Positions 1-5,693 of a DNA stretch of 11,296 nt are shown here, one piece after another. The position numbers and the translations under genes are program-made. This DNA is from JBBQXK01 sp038209775 (lineage in GTDB: Bacteria; Pseudomonadota; Alphaproteobacteria; Rhodobacterales; Rhodobacteraceae): positions 1-11,296 of the forward strand of contig JBBQXK010000085.1 of NCBI GenBank assembly GCA_038209775.1. Direction: 5' to 3'. How positions within the stretch are numbered: the stretch's first letter is position 1; every line of letters begins with the position of its first letter. The notes beneath the pieces were generated by a model. That model ran no database searches and had not been told where the DNA came from. It saw nothing but the letters and a program-made list of their open reading frames with translations.

Positions 1-6
1 CGCCCT

Positions 7-360
7 TTGCGTCGGGACGAGCGGCTTTATGACATTCTGCGCCGCTTGCGCGACGGGCGGCTGCACACGGCGGCTGACCTTGGGCAGGCGCTTGGCGTGT
101 CCACCCGCACGATCTGGCGCGACATGGCCGACCTTGCGGCCAGTGGCGTGCCGGTGGCGGGTGAGCGGGGCCTTGGCTACATCCTGCGCGCACCCCTGGT
201 CCTGCCGCCGACGATGCTGACGCAGGACGAGCATGATGCTTTGGTCGAGGGGCTGATGCTGGTGATTGCGGTTGACGGCCACCCAAGGGCAAAGGCCGCG
301 CGCAGTCTTCTAGCCAAGGTCGAGACACTGTTGCCACAGGCGGGGCTGGAGGGTTCGTGA
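7..360 (+). CDS. HTH-only YafY/DeoR-type transcriptional regulator (WYL domain absent)
   Basis: The product is a 117-residue putative DNA-binding regulator. Residues 1-60 form a winged helix-turn-helix of the HTH_11/YafY kind, with recognition-helix region STRTIWRDMADL and wing GERGLGYIL. It is clearly paralogous to the regulator at 840-1538: both share RLRDGRLHTA-like, RTIWRDMA and GERGxGYILR blocks. Translation stops at about residue 117, where the paralogue continues into its WYL-type ligand domain, and no WYL remnant follows in any frame. The protein may be a naturally short HTH-only regulator or a truncated gene. The TTG start at 7 is chosen because it gives MRRDERLYDI, matching MRRTDRLFDL of the paralogue. 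The ribosome binding site would lie outside the window, so a start further upstream is possible. The ABM-like gene follows on the same strand. Confidence 0.72.
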   Translation: MRRDERLYDILRRLRDGRLHTAADLGQALGVSTRTIWRDMADLAASGVPVAGERGLGYILRAPLVLPPTMLTQDEHDALVEGLMLVIAVDGHPRAKAARSLLAKVETLLPQAGLEGS

Positions 361-362
361 TC

Positions 363-417
363 GGTTGCTGACAGGGTGTTGTCAGTAGGGGTGTGCCACA
401 GGGGCACTTCTGCAACC
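363..417. promoter_or_regulatory. Nested inverted repeat with two inner hairpins (cloverleaf-like)
   Basis: The outer arms GGTTGC (363-368) and GCAACC (412-417) are perfect complements. They enclose two perfect inner stem-loops: TGACA/TGTCA (369-373 and 380-384) and GTGCC/GGCAC (393-397 and 403-407). The element fills most of the gap between the HTH-only gene and the ABM-like gene. It has no T-tract, so it does not look like a standard intrinsic terminator. It could be a structured leader or a set of protein-binding palindromes. Confidence 0.5.
368..385. promoter_or_regulatory. Perfect palindrome, candidate operator of a YafY-type regulator
   Basis: CTGACA-GGGTGT-TGTCAG is an 18-bp perfect inverted repeat with a 6-bp spacer. 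It lies just upstream of the ABM-like gene and between two HTH regulators. Dimeric winged-helix regulators commonly bind such symmetric sites, so the palindrome is a plausible operator for one or both flanking regulators. No clear -10 box was found beside it. The assignment is inferred from symmetry and position. Confidence 0.45.
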
Positions 418-439
418 CTTACCCCCCGGAGTGACCGTG

Positions 440-808
440 ATGCGCCTGTTCCCCCGCCCTATGCTGACCCTGACCCCTGCCGACATCGCGCGCGGCGCGC
501 CCGATGGCCCAGTGATGGAGGTTGTGACCTTCCGGCTGACGACCGCCACCGATCCCGACGCCTTCCTTGCCGCCGCCCGCGCCTCGGCGGCGCCTCTGCG
601 CGGGCAACCGGGCTATGTCTCGCGCCGCCTTTTGTCCGATGGCGCGGGCACCTGGACCGATCTGGTCGAATGGCGTTCGCTCGCCGAAGCACAGGATGCG
701 GCAAAGGTGGTGATGGCCGACCCTGCCTTCGGCGCCTTCGTCGCGATGATCGACATGGCGACGGTCACCATGCGTCACCAGCCCATCCTCTGGTCGATGT
801 CCGATTGA
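440..808 (+). CDS. ABM-like dimeric alpha-beta barrel protein of unknown function
   Basis: The product is a 122-residue small cytoplasmic protein with no signal peptide. The pattern is that of a ferredoxin-like (antibiotic biosynthesis monooxygenase/Dabb) fold. A first strand MEVVTFRL is followed by a helix (DPDAFLAAARAS), then the PGYVSRRLL strand, a DLVEWRSLAEAQDAAK strand-helix and a C-terminal strand. The ATG at 440 is preferred over the in-frame GTG at 431 because a CCGGAG motif ends 8 bases before it. The gene sits between two YafY-type regulators, with 31 bases to the downstream one, which suggests a small co-regulated unit. Members of this fold range from monooxygenases to proteins with no known reaction. 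No catalytic residue can be assigned from the sequence, so the substrate is unknown. Confidence 0.72.
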   Translation: MRLFPRPMLTLTPADIARGAPDGPVMEVVTFRLTTATDPDAFLAAARASAAPLRGQPGYVSRRLLSDGAGTWTDLVEWRSLAEAQDAAKVVMADPAFGAFVAMIDMATVTMRHQPILWSMSD

Positions 809-839
809 CCGGGGCGCGCGCTGCCGCCACCCTGCCGCC

Positions 840-1538
840 ATGCGCCGCACCGACCGCCTGTTCGACCTGATCCAGACCCTGCGCGACGGGCGGCTGCACA
901 CCGCCCGCGCCATGGCCGTACGGCAAGAGGTGTCGGTGCGCACGATCTGGCGCGACATGGCGACGCTGATCGCCTCGGGCCTGCCGGTCGAGGGTGAGCG
1001 TGGCGTGGGCTATATCTTGCGCGAACCCATCGACCTGCCGCCCCTGACGCTGACGCCGGACGAGCTGGACGTGCTGCGTCTGGGGGTCCGGCTGGTGGCC
1101 GAGGGGGCAGACCCGTCGATGGCGGTGGCGGCGGCGGGTCTGTCGGGCAAGATCGAGGCCGCCCTGCCCCGGTCGCGGGTGCCGGCCCGTCCGGGGCACG
1201 ACACATGGGTTTTCCCCGGCCCCGAGGCCGCCGCCGCCGCCCGCCACCTGCCCCGCCTGCGCCAGGCGATCCGGGAGCGCGAGCCGCTGATCCTCGACTA
1301 CCGCGACAGCACCGACCGCCCAAGCCTGCGACAGGTCCGTCCGCTGCTGCTGGAATTCTGGGGCCGGGTCTGGACGCTGGCAGCTTACTGCGAAACCCGC
1401 GCCGACTTCCGCAGCTTTCGCGTGGACCGGATCACCGTAGTCCGGGCCAGCGGTCTGTCCTTCGCACCCGAACCGGGCCGCGATCTTGACGCCTACCACG
1501 CCCGCCGCGCCGAAGGGCTGCAAGGGGGGACGACATAG
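840..1538 (+). CDS. YafY-family HTH-WYL transcriptional regulator
   Basis: The product is a 232-residue full-length regulator. Residues 1-60 are the winged HTH (VSVRTIWRDMATL recognition region, GERGVGYILR wing). Residues 61-110 form a linker helix region beginning LTPDELDVLRLG. Residues about 140-215 match the WYL-type effector domain, including ILDYRDS, QVRPLLLEFWG and FRSFRVDRI. The signature triplet is W-T-L (178-180) rather than W-Y-L, so the name-giving Tyr is replaced by Thr. WYL domains generally sense small ligands or nucleic acid; the effector here is unknown. No strong Shine-Dalgarno precedes the ATG. Start choice rests on the family-typical MRRTDRL opening. The gene lies 31 bases after the ABM-like gene and probably shares its transcript. 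The palindrome at 368-385 is a candidate target. Confidence 0.85.
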   Translation: MRRTDRLFDLIQTLRDGRLHTARAMAVRQEVSVRTIWRDMATLIASGLPVEGERGVGYILREPIDLPPLTLTPDELDVLRLGVRLVAEGADPSMAVAAAGLSGKIEAALPRSRVPARPGHDTWVFPGPEAAAAARHLPRLRQAIREREPLILDYRDSTDRPSLRQVRPLLLEFWGRVWTLAAYCETRADFRSFRVDRITVVRASGLSFAPEPGRDLDAYHARRAEGLQGGTT

Positions 1539-1571
1539 GGTGAAAGCTGCAACGGATTGCCCCAAGTGTAT

Positions 1572-1620
1572 GTACAGATGTAATACGGATCGCATACGGA
1601 TGACATACAGATCGCATACG
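1572..1620. repeat. 11-bp tandem repeat array with 22-bp super-period
   Basis: Four complete 11-bp units run head to tail: GTACAGATGTA (1572), ATACGGATCGC (1583), ATACGGATGAC (1594) and ATACAGATCGC (1605). A partial ATACG follows at 1616. The core is TAC(A/G)GAT. Units alternate between a GATG type and a GATCGC type, so the true period may be 22 bp. The array is AT-richer than its surroundings and lies in the gap between two convergent genes. An 11-bp period places each copy on the same face of the helix, as in phased protein-binding arrays, but it could also be a simple variable-number repeat. Confidence 0.75.
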
Positions 1621-1623
1621 CGG

Positions 1624-1641
1624 GTTTTCAGCGTTTTCAGC
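1624..1641. repeat. 9-bp perfect tandem duplication
   Basis: GTTTTCAGC occurs twice in immediate succession (1624-1632 and 1633-1641). It lies just after the 11-bp array and before the 3' end of the ABC ATPase gene. No function is visible; replication slippage is the simplest origin. Confidence 0.7.
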
Positions 1642-1654
1642 GCCTTGCAGGCCG

Positions 1655-2773
1655 CTACCCCACCCGCCCCGCCGGAAACACAAAACACCTGTCGCGCCGG
1701 ATCATCAGCCACAGCGGCGTGCCCGCGCGCGGCATGAACACCCCCGGCACGGCGGCGGTCAGGCGCATGTCGCCGTCATCCATGGCAAAGTCGATCAGGC
1801 TTTCGCGCCCCAGAAACCGCGCCCGCAACACCCGCCCCCGCGCCGCCGTACCGTCCTGCACGGTGGGGTCCGGCCCGCGACCCGCCCGGTCAAAGTCGAT
1901 CTTCAGATGCTGCGGGCGGATTACAATCTCCACTGCCCCCCCGTCCGCATGGCCCGGCGTCAGGAACGCGCCGAATGGCGTGTCGGTCAAGGCACCCCGG
2001 CTTATCCCCTTGATGACATTGACATCCGAGAAAAACGCCGCCGCCGCGCGGTCCACCGGCGCGTTGTAGATGTTGTAGGGCGCGCCCCGCTGCACGATCC
2101 GCCCGCCCCGCATCAGCGCGATCTCGTCCCCCATCCGCATCGCTTCATCGGGTTCGTGGGTAACCAGCAAGACCGCCGTGCCCTCGTCCTTGAGGATTTC
2201 CAGCGTGGTATCGCGGATGCCATCGCGCAGGCGGTTGTCGAGGCCGGAAAAGGGTTCATCCATCAGCATCACACGTGGACGCGGGGCCAAGGCACGGGCC
2301 AAAGCGACCCGTTGCTGCTCCCCCCCCGACAGGGCATGCGGGTACTTCGCGCCAAAAGCCTGCAGGTTCACCCGCTCCAGCAACTCCTCCACCCTGGCCC
2401 CCCGCACCGCCTTGTCACCGCTCAGACCAAAGCCCACGTTCTGCGCCACCGTCAGATGCGGGAACAGTGCAAAGTCTTGAAACATAAGGCCAACCGACCG
2501 CCCCTCGGGTGGCACGAAAGTGCGGCTGTCGCTGACCGTCCGGCCGTCGATGGCGATGCTGCCAAGGTCGGGCCGCTCAACCCCGGCGATCATGCGCAGG
2601 GTGGTAGACTTGCCGCAGCCCGACGGTCCCAGAAGGCAGGTCACCTGCCCGGCGGCCACGGTCAGCGTCAGATCATCAACCACCGGCGCACCGCCAAAAC
2701 GGCGCGTCAGGCCCGCCACCGCCAGCCGTGACGGTGCCGTTTCGTCTGCCCCTGCCGACCGAAGCCCCCGCAC
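1655..2773 (-). CDS. ABC transporter ATP-binding protein, FbpC-like
   Basis: The product is a 372-residue ATPase subunit of an import-type ABC transporter. It contains Walker A GPSGCGKST (49-57), Q-loop Q99 in MFQDFALFPHLTV, signature LSGGEQQR (148-155), Walker B VMLMDEP (168-174), D-loop SGLD and H-loop His206 in VTHE. Residues about 250-372 form a TOBE-like regulatory domain (VIRPQHLKI, LGRESLIDF). The VPPEGRSVGLMFQD and VNVIKG segments resemble FbpC-type (ferric iron) ATPases, but thiamine, polyamine or other anion importers share this architecture, so the substrate is uncertain. The GTG start at 2773 follows AAGGA with 6-base spacing. No permease or binding-protein gene is next to it: an RTX gene lies upstream and a convergent regulator downstream. 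It would therefore have to work with subunits encoded elsewhere. Confidence 0.88.
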   Translation of the reverse strand: MRGLRSAGADETAPSRLAVAGLTRRFGGAPVVDDLTLTVAAGQVTCLLGPSGCGKSTTLRMIAGVERPDLGSIAIDGRTVSDSRTFVPPEGRSVGLMFQDFALFPHLTVAQNVGFGLSGDKAVRGARVEELLERVNLQAFGAKYPHALSGGEQQRVALARALAPRPRVMLMDEPFSGLDNRLRDGIRDTTLEILKDEGTAVLLVTHEPDEAMRMGDEIALMRGGRIVQRGAPYNIYNAPVDRAAAAFFSDVNVIKGISRGALTDTPFGAFLTPGHADGGAVEIVIRPQHLKIDFDRAGRGPDPTVQDGTAARGRVLRARFLGRESLIDFAMDDGDMRLTAAVPGVFMPRAGTPLWLMIRRDRCFVFPAGRVG

Positions 2774-2790
2774 GCGCCGTCCTTGATTGG

Positions 2791-2807
2791 CTGATGAAAA
2801 CCATCAG
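2791..2807 (-). promoter_or_regulatory. Small hairpin in the 5' leader of the ABC ATPase gene
   Basis: CTGATG and CATCAG are perfect 6-base arms around a 5-base loop (GTTTT when read on the minus strand). The hairpin ends about 17 bases upstream of the GTG start and just before the AAGGA ribosome binding site. It could affect translation initiation or be an operator half-site pair. No evidence beyond the symmetry. Confidence 0.3.
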
Positions 2808-2830
2808 GTTCAGCCCCGGCTGGTACCAGT

Positions 2831-2855
2831 CGCCCGCCGCTGGTGCAAGCGGGCG
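2831..2855 (-). terminator. GC-rich stem-loop after the first RTX gene, possible terminator
   Basis: CGCCCGC (2831-2837) pairs with GCGGGCG (2849-2855) around an 11-base loop, about 25 bases downstream of the RTX stop codon on the minus strand. A second palindrome, CTGGTACCAG, follows at 2820-2829. There is no T-tract, so intrinsic termination would be weak. The hairpin may instead stabilise the RTX mRNA 3' end. Confidence 0.3.
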
Positions 2856-2879
2856 GCGGCGTGGCAGACAAGGCGCAGC

Positions 2880-4529
2880 TCACAGGATCAGGTCATCCAC
2901 GGCCAGCACGGTTTCACCCTTCAGCAGGATCGAGAAATCGGCCACCAGATCGTTGTTCAGATTGCCCTCGACGATCAGCGAGTTTCCTGACTGGAAGTAC
3001 CGCAACTGCCCCGCCACCCCGGTAAACGCCCCAAGCCCGACAAAGCTGAACGCCTGATTGCCGGCCACACCCAGAACAGCGTCGATGCCCGACAGGTCCA
3101 GCACATCCAGCCCCGCCTCGAAATCGACGATGATATCGCGGGTCTGGGTCGTGAGGCCGCTGTCGGTTGCATTGCGGAACACGAACACATCCGCGTCGGT
3201 GCCGCCGGTCATGCTGTCGCGGCCGGTACCCCCGAACAGCGTGTCGTCGCCCTCGCCGCCGGTCATGGTATCGTTGCCGATACCGCCAATCAGCCAGTCC
3301 TCGCCATCATCGCCGAACATCACGTCCGCCCCGGCGCGGCCCACCACCCGGTCATTGCCGGCGCCGCCGTACAACTGGTCGCCGTCGGCGCCACCGTCGA
3401 TCAGGTCATCGCCGTCATAGCCCGCAATCGCATCGCTGCCCGCTGCGCCGAACAGCCGGTTGTCGGCGATGTTGCCGTTGATCGTATTGGCCAGCGCGTT
3501 GCCGGTACCATCCGCGGCGGTGCCCAGAAGGGTCAGACGCTCGACATCACCCACGTTGGCAAGGCTGAAGCTGACGGTGGATTCGATCAGGTCCGCCATG
3601 CCTTCGCCCACAGCCTCGAACACCCGCGCCATGGAGTCCGACACCCGGAAGGTATCGTTGCCGCCACCGCCCAAGACCGTGCCGCCGACATGCCCGCCGA
3701 TCCCGTCAAAGATGTCATTGCCGTCAAGCAAGGCGATGTCGCCGTTGATCGAGCCGGTGTTGGTGATGGTGTCGATGACGTTTGAACCGGTGACCGACGT
3801 GCCGAAGACCGCCCCGCTTTCCAGGATGCCGCTGTTGATAAGGACGAGCGCACCGCTGCCGGATACAGCCTCGATGGCTGCGCCGCTGATCGACCGGATG
3901 GTGCCCTCATTCTGAATGGTCGTGGTGCCAAAGGCGTTGACCTCAACCCCTGCATTCCCCGAGTTCACGCCAAGGTTCTGGATCAGGCCGGTGTTGACAA
4001 GTGTGCGGGCGCTGCCCGTTCCGCCCATGAAGACGGCGCTATTGCCACTGGTCGTGCCCCCTTCGATTGTCCCGCTGTTGACCAGGGCATAGCCGTCGCC
4101 GCTGGCCAGTACCCCTTGCGCTGCGCCAGAGATATGGCCTGCATTGGTCAGGACATTGCCGTTGCCATTGAGCGTTGCCCCTATGCCGTTGGTCGAAAAG
4201 ATTTCGCCCAGGTTGCGCAACGTGTTTCCGTTGCCGACGACATAGGCCGCGACAAACCCGACGTTGCTCGCCAGAGCGCCGATCGTGCCAGTGGTGGCAT
4301 TGAAGATGTCGCAGTTGTTGACGCCGTTCACGATCACGCCATAACTGTTGGCTGACAGTAGTGAGCCCATGTTGAACACCGAATAGTCGGCGTGAATCAT
4401 GTTGATCGTAAAGCCGTTCGTGTTGAAGACAGTAACGTTCTGAAGCAGGGTGAAACTGTCCCCCACGGCAACCGAGACATGGAAAGCAGTCGGGCCGATC
4501 AGGGTGGTGGATTGAACGAAAGCGGTCAT
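2880..4529 (-). CDS. RTX calcium-binding exoprotein with N-terminal beta-helix-like region
   Basis: The product is a 549-residue probable type I secretion substrate. Residues about 1-265 are Asn/Gly/Thr-rich, with recurring N-x-G-x-I motifs (NLGEI, NAGHI, NSGTI, NTGLI, NEGTI, NSGIL, NTGSI) spaced roughly 20-25 residues apart. This fits a right-handed beta-helix or adhesin-like passenger. Residues 267-361 contain a first GGGGNDTF repeat and the common linker ending TGNALANTINGN. Residues 361-450 are ten RTX nonapeptides. Residues 447-549 resemble the serralysin-type C-terminal secretion domain (DADVFVF, DIIVDFEAGLDVLDLSGID). There is no Sec signal peptide, as expected for a C-terminal type I signal. 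An AAAGGG motif 7 bases before the ATG supports the start. No HlyB/HlyD-type exporter is nearby. A surface adhesin or structural exoprotein is more likely than an enzyme, as no catalytic motif is visible. Confidence 0.87.
   Translation of the reverse strand: MTAFVQSTTLIGPTAFHVSVAVGDSFTLLQNVTVFNTNGFTINMIHADYSVFNMGSLLSANSYGVIVNGVNNCDIFNATTGTIGALASNVGFVAAYVVGNGNTLRNLGEIFSTNGIGATLNGNGNVLTNAGHISGAAQGVLASGDGYALVNSGTIEGGTTSGNSAVFMGGTGSARTLVNTGLIQNLGVNSGNAGVEVNAFGTTTIQNEGTIRSISGAAIEAVSGSGALVLINSGILESGAVFGTSVTGSNVIDTITNTGSINGDIALLDGNDIFDGIGGHVGGTVLGGGGNDTFRVSDSMARVFEAVGEGMADLIESTVSFSLANVGDVERLTLLGTAADGTGNALANTINGNIADNRLFGAAGSDAIAGYDGDDLIDGGADGDQLYGGAGNDRVVGRAGADVMFGDDGEDWLIGGIGNDTMTGGEGDDTLFGGTGRDSMTGGTDADVFVFRNATDSGLTTQTRDIIVDFEAGLDVLDLSGIDAVLGVAGNQAFSFVGLGAFTGVAGQLRYFQSGNSLIVEGNLNNDLVADFSILLKGETVLAVDDLIL
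3180..3449 (-). repeat. Ten RTX nonapeptide repeats in the first RTX gene
   Basis: Residues 361-450 divide into ten 9-residue units of the form G-G-x-G-x-D-x-(hydrophobic)-x, such as GGAGNDRVV, GGIGNDTMT and GGEGDDTLF. This family of repeats builds a calcium-binding parallel beta-roll. At DNA level it gives a 27-bp period with GG and GA(C/T) codons in register. Confidence 0.9.
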
Positions 4530-4550
4530 GACAACGCCCTTTCATGGGAC

Positions 4551-4566
4551 TGAATTGCGAAATTCA
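4551..4566. promoter_or_regulatory. Palindrome in the leader of the first RTX gene
   Basis: TGAATTGCGAAATTCA has perfect 6-base arms (TGAATT/AATTCA) around a 4-base centre. It lies 21 bases upstream of the ATG and just 5' of the ribosome binding site on the minus strand. It overlaps the decamer TCTTGAATTT (minus strand, 4560-4569) that also occurs in the second RTX leader. It may be an operator or a small RNA hairpin. Confidence 0.35.
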
Positions 4567-4583
4567 AGAAGAAATCTGGGCGA

Positions 4584-4611
4584 AGCTTACGCTGCCGCAC
4601 TTGAAAATCAA
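4584..4611 (-). promoter_or_regulatory. Candidate sigma70-type promoter for the first RTX gene
   Basis: On the minus strand TTGATT (4611-4606) and TAAGCT (4589-4584) are separated by 16 bases. The -35 is good and the -10 is poor. This would start transcription about 45-50 bases upstream of the ATG. It is the best match seen in this gap, but weak. Confidence 0.28.
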
Positions 4612-4618
4612 CTCAATC

Positions 4619-4652
4619 CGTCGGCCCCGCACCCGGGGGCCGCCAGCCGACG
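4619..4652 (-). terminator. Alternative GC hairpins after the SDR gene, possible terminator
   Basis: CGTCGGC (4619-4625) pairs perfectly with GCCGACG (4646-4652). CGGCCCC (4622-4628) can alternatively pair with GGGGCCG (4636-4642), so the two stems are mutually exclusive. The structure begins 25 bases past the SDR stop codon on the minus strand. It is followed by moderately T-rich sequence without a clean T-run. Termination or mRNA 3' protection are both possible. Confidence 0.33.
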
Positions 4653-4676
4653 AAGTTTATCCCGCAACGAGCCCCG

Positions 4677-5456
4677 TCAGAGCGTCGCGTTCATCGCACC
4701 GCCGTCCAAAAGGATGTTCTGCCCCACGATGAACCCCGCATGGACCGAGCATAGAAACGCGCAGGCCGCCCCGAATTCGGCCGCCGTGCCATAGCGGCGC
4801 ACGGGGATCGTCGCCTCGCGCGACCGGCGAACCTCTTCGGGCGAGGTGTTCGCGGCGCGGGCGGCATTGGCGTCCAGATAGGTCGCGCGGTCGGTGTCGT
4901 GGATGCCCGGAAGCAGGTTGTTGATCGTCACACCCTGCGGCGCCACCTGCCGTGCTGTGCCCGCGACAAACCCGGTCAGGCCGGTGCGCGCGGCGTTCGA
5001 CAGGCCAAGGGCCGCAATGGGGGACTTCACCGATTGCGAGGTGATGTTGACCACCCGGCCCCAGCGTCGCGCCATCATCCCCGGCAAGCAGGCCTGCATC
5101 AGGGCAATCGGCGTCAGCATGTTCGCATCCAGCGCCGCGATGAAATCATCGCGTGACCAGTCCGACCAGAGGCCCGCCGGCGGCCCGCCTGCATTGGTCA
5201 CCAGAATGTCGATGTCACCCGCCGCCGACAGCACAACGGCGCGCCCGTCCGGCGTGGTGATATCGGCAGCCACCGCCGTCACCGTCACGCCCCAACGGTC
5301 GCGCAGGGATTGTGCCGTGGCGTCAAGCGCCTCTGGTCCCCGCGCGTTCAGCACGATCTCGACGCCCGCCGCCGCCAGGGCCTCGGCCACACCGCGCCCC
5401 AGCCCCTTTGACCCCGCACAGACCAGCGCCCTTTTGCCCCGAATGCCCAGATCCAT
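4677..5456 (-). CDS. SDR-family protein, beta-ketoacyl reductase-like, with altered catalytic motif
   Basis: The product is a 259-residue Rossmann-fold protein of the short-chain dehydrogenase/reductase superfamily. Seen motifs are the nucleotide-binding glycine region AGSKGLG (14-20, in place of canonical TGxxxGxG), the NAG-type motif TNAGGPP (87-93), Asn112 and Ser140 in NITSQS. The canonical YxxxK is replaced by S153-N-A-A-R157, so both catalytic Tyr and Lys are missing. The CDD subgroup cd05344 (BKR-like, SDR-like), as I recall it, is described as lacking perfect cofactor and active-site motifs, and this protein fits. Reductase activity should not be assumed. The ATG at 5456 follows GGGGGA. 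The ORF extends 34 codons upstream, but those residues are low-complexity and precede the SDR fold, so they are excluded. The gene is divergent from the Hint gene. Confidence 0.87.
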   Translation of the reverse strand: MDLGIRGKRALVCAGSKGLGRGVAEALAAAGVEIVLNARGPEALDATAQSLRDRWGVTVTAVAADITTPDGRAVVLSAAGDIDILVTNAGGPPAGLWSDWSRDDFIAALDANMLTPIALMQACLPGMMARRWGRVVNITSQSVKSPIAALGLSNAARTGLTGFVAGTARQVAPQGVTINNLLPGIHDTDRATYLDANAARAANTSPEEVRRSREATIPVRRYGTAAEFGAACAFLCSVHAGFIVGQNILLDGGAMNATL

Positions 5457-5551
5457 CGCCCGTCCCCCACCCCTTGCCCTGTCCCAAAGCGGTAGCAGCC
5501 CCAGAACCCGCGCGAAACCCCGGCCCTTGCAACGCGAGGGAGAAAACGCGT

Positions 5552-5611
5552 GCGTCAACGGGGAAAAACCGGCCTGCTTTCCCCCCGGTGCCGTGGCGGG
5601 TCGATTGACGC
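5552..5611. promoter_or_regulatory. Inverted repeat carrying divergent -35-like boxes (SDR / Hint intergenic)
   Basis: GCGTCAA (5552-5558) and TTGACGC (5605-5611) are perfect 7-base complements. They enclose a second perfect pair, GGGGAAA (5560-5566) and TTTCCCC (5578-5584). Each outer arm presents TTGACG, a good -35 box, pointing outward: minus strand toward the SDR gene and plus strand toward the Hint gene. A shared divergent control region is plausible. No convincing -10 was found on the minus side. Confidence 0.35.
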
Positions 5612-5633
5612 AAGGGAAAACAATCTGTTAACC
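5605..5633 (+). promoter_or_regulatory. Candidate promoter for the Hint-domain gene
   Basis: TTGACG (5605-5610) is followed after 17 bases by TTAACC (5628-5633). The -35 is close to consensus and the -10 is poor. It would give a leader of about 50-55 bases that contains the hairpin at 5651-5674. TTAACC also resembles a CtrA half-site, but no second half-site is present. Confidence 0.28.
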
Positions 5634-5650
5634 CATATCACCCACAATGA

Positions 5651-5674
5651 TGGCGGGCCGACCAAGGCCCGCCA
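5651..5674 (+). promoter_or_regulatory. Strong hairpin in the leader of the Hint-domain gene
   Basis: TGGCGGGCC (5651-5659) pairs perfectly with GGCCCGCCA (5666-5674) around a 6-base loop. This is one of the most stable short hairpins in the window. It ends 19 bases before the first ATG of the Hint gene. It has no T-tract, so a post-transcriptional role or a protein-binding palindrome is more likely than termination. Confidence 0.5.
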
Positions 5675-5693
5675 CGCCCCGACCCTGCGAGGG

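Noticed and set aside
363..417. Cloverleaf-like folding suggesting a tRNA
   Set aside because: It is only 55 bases long, has no anticodon arm of proper size and no T-loop consensus.
765..1712. 315-codon open frame on the - strand opposite the WYL regulator
   Set aside because: The translation is low-complexity and covers a clearly conserved regulator on the other strand.
1907..2731. Long open frame (274 codons) on the + strand opposite the ABC ATPase gene
   Set aside because: It is antisense to intact Walker A, signature and Walker B motifs, and its Arg/His/Pro-rich product resembles no family. Long antisense frames are common at this GC content.
2880..4529. Serralysin-type metalloprotease
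   Set aside because: Only the C-terminal RTX/secretion part resembles serralysins; no HExxH zinc motif is present.
5457..5558. 34-codon N-terminal extension of the SDR
   Set aside because: The residues are not SDR-like, and a GGGGGA-preceded ATG at 5456 opens exactly at the conserved fold start.
5628..5633. CtrA binding site
   Set aside because: Only one TTAA half-site is present; the TTAA-N7-TTAA arrangement is missing.
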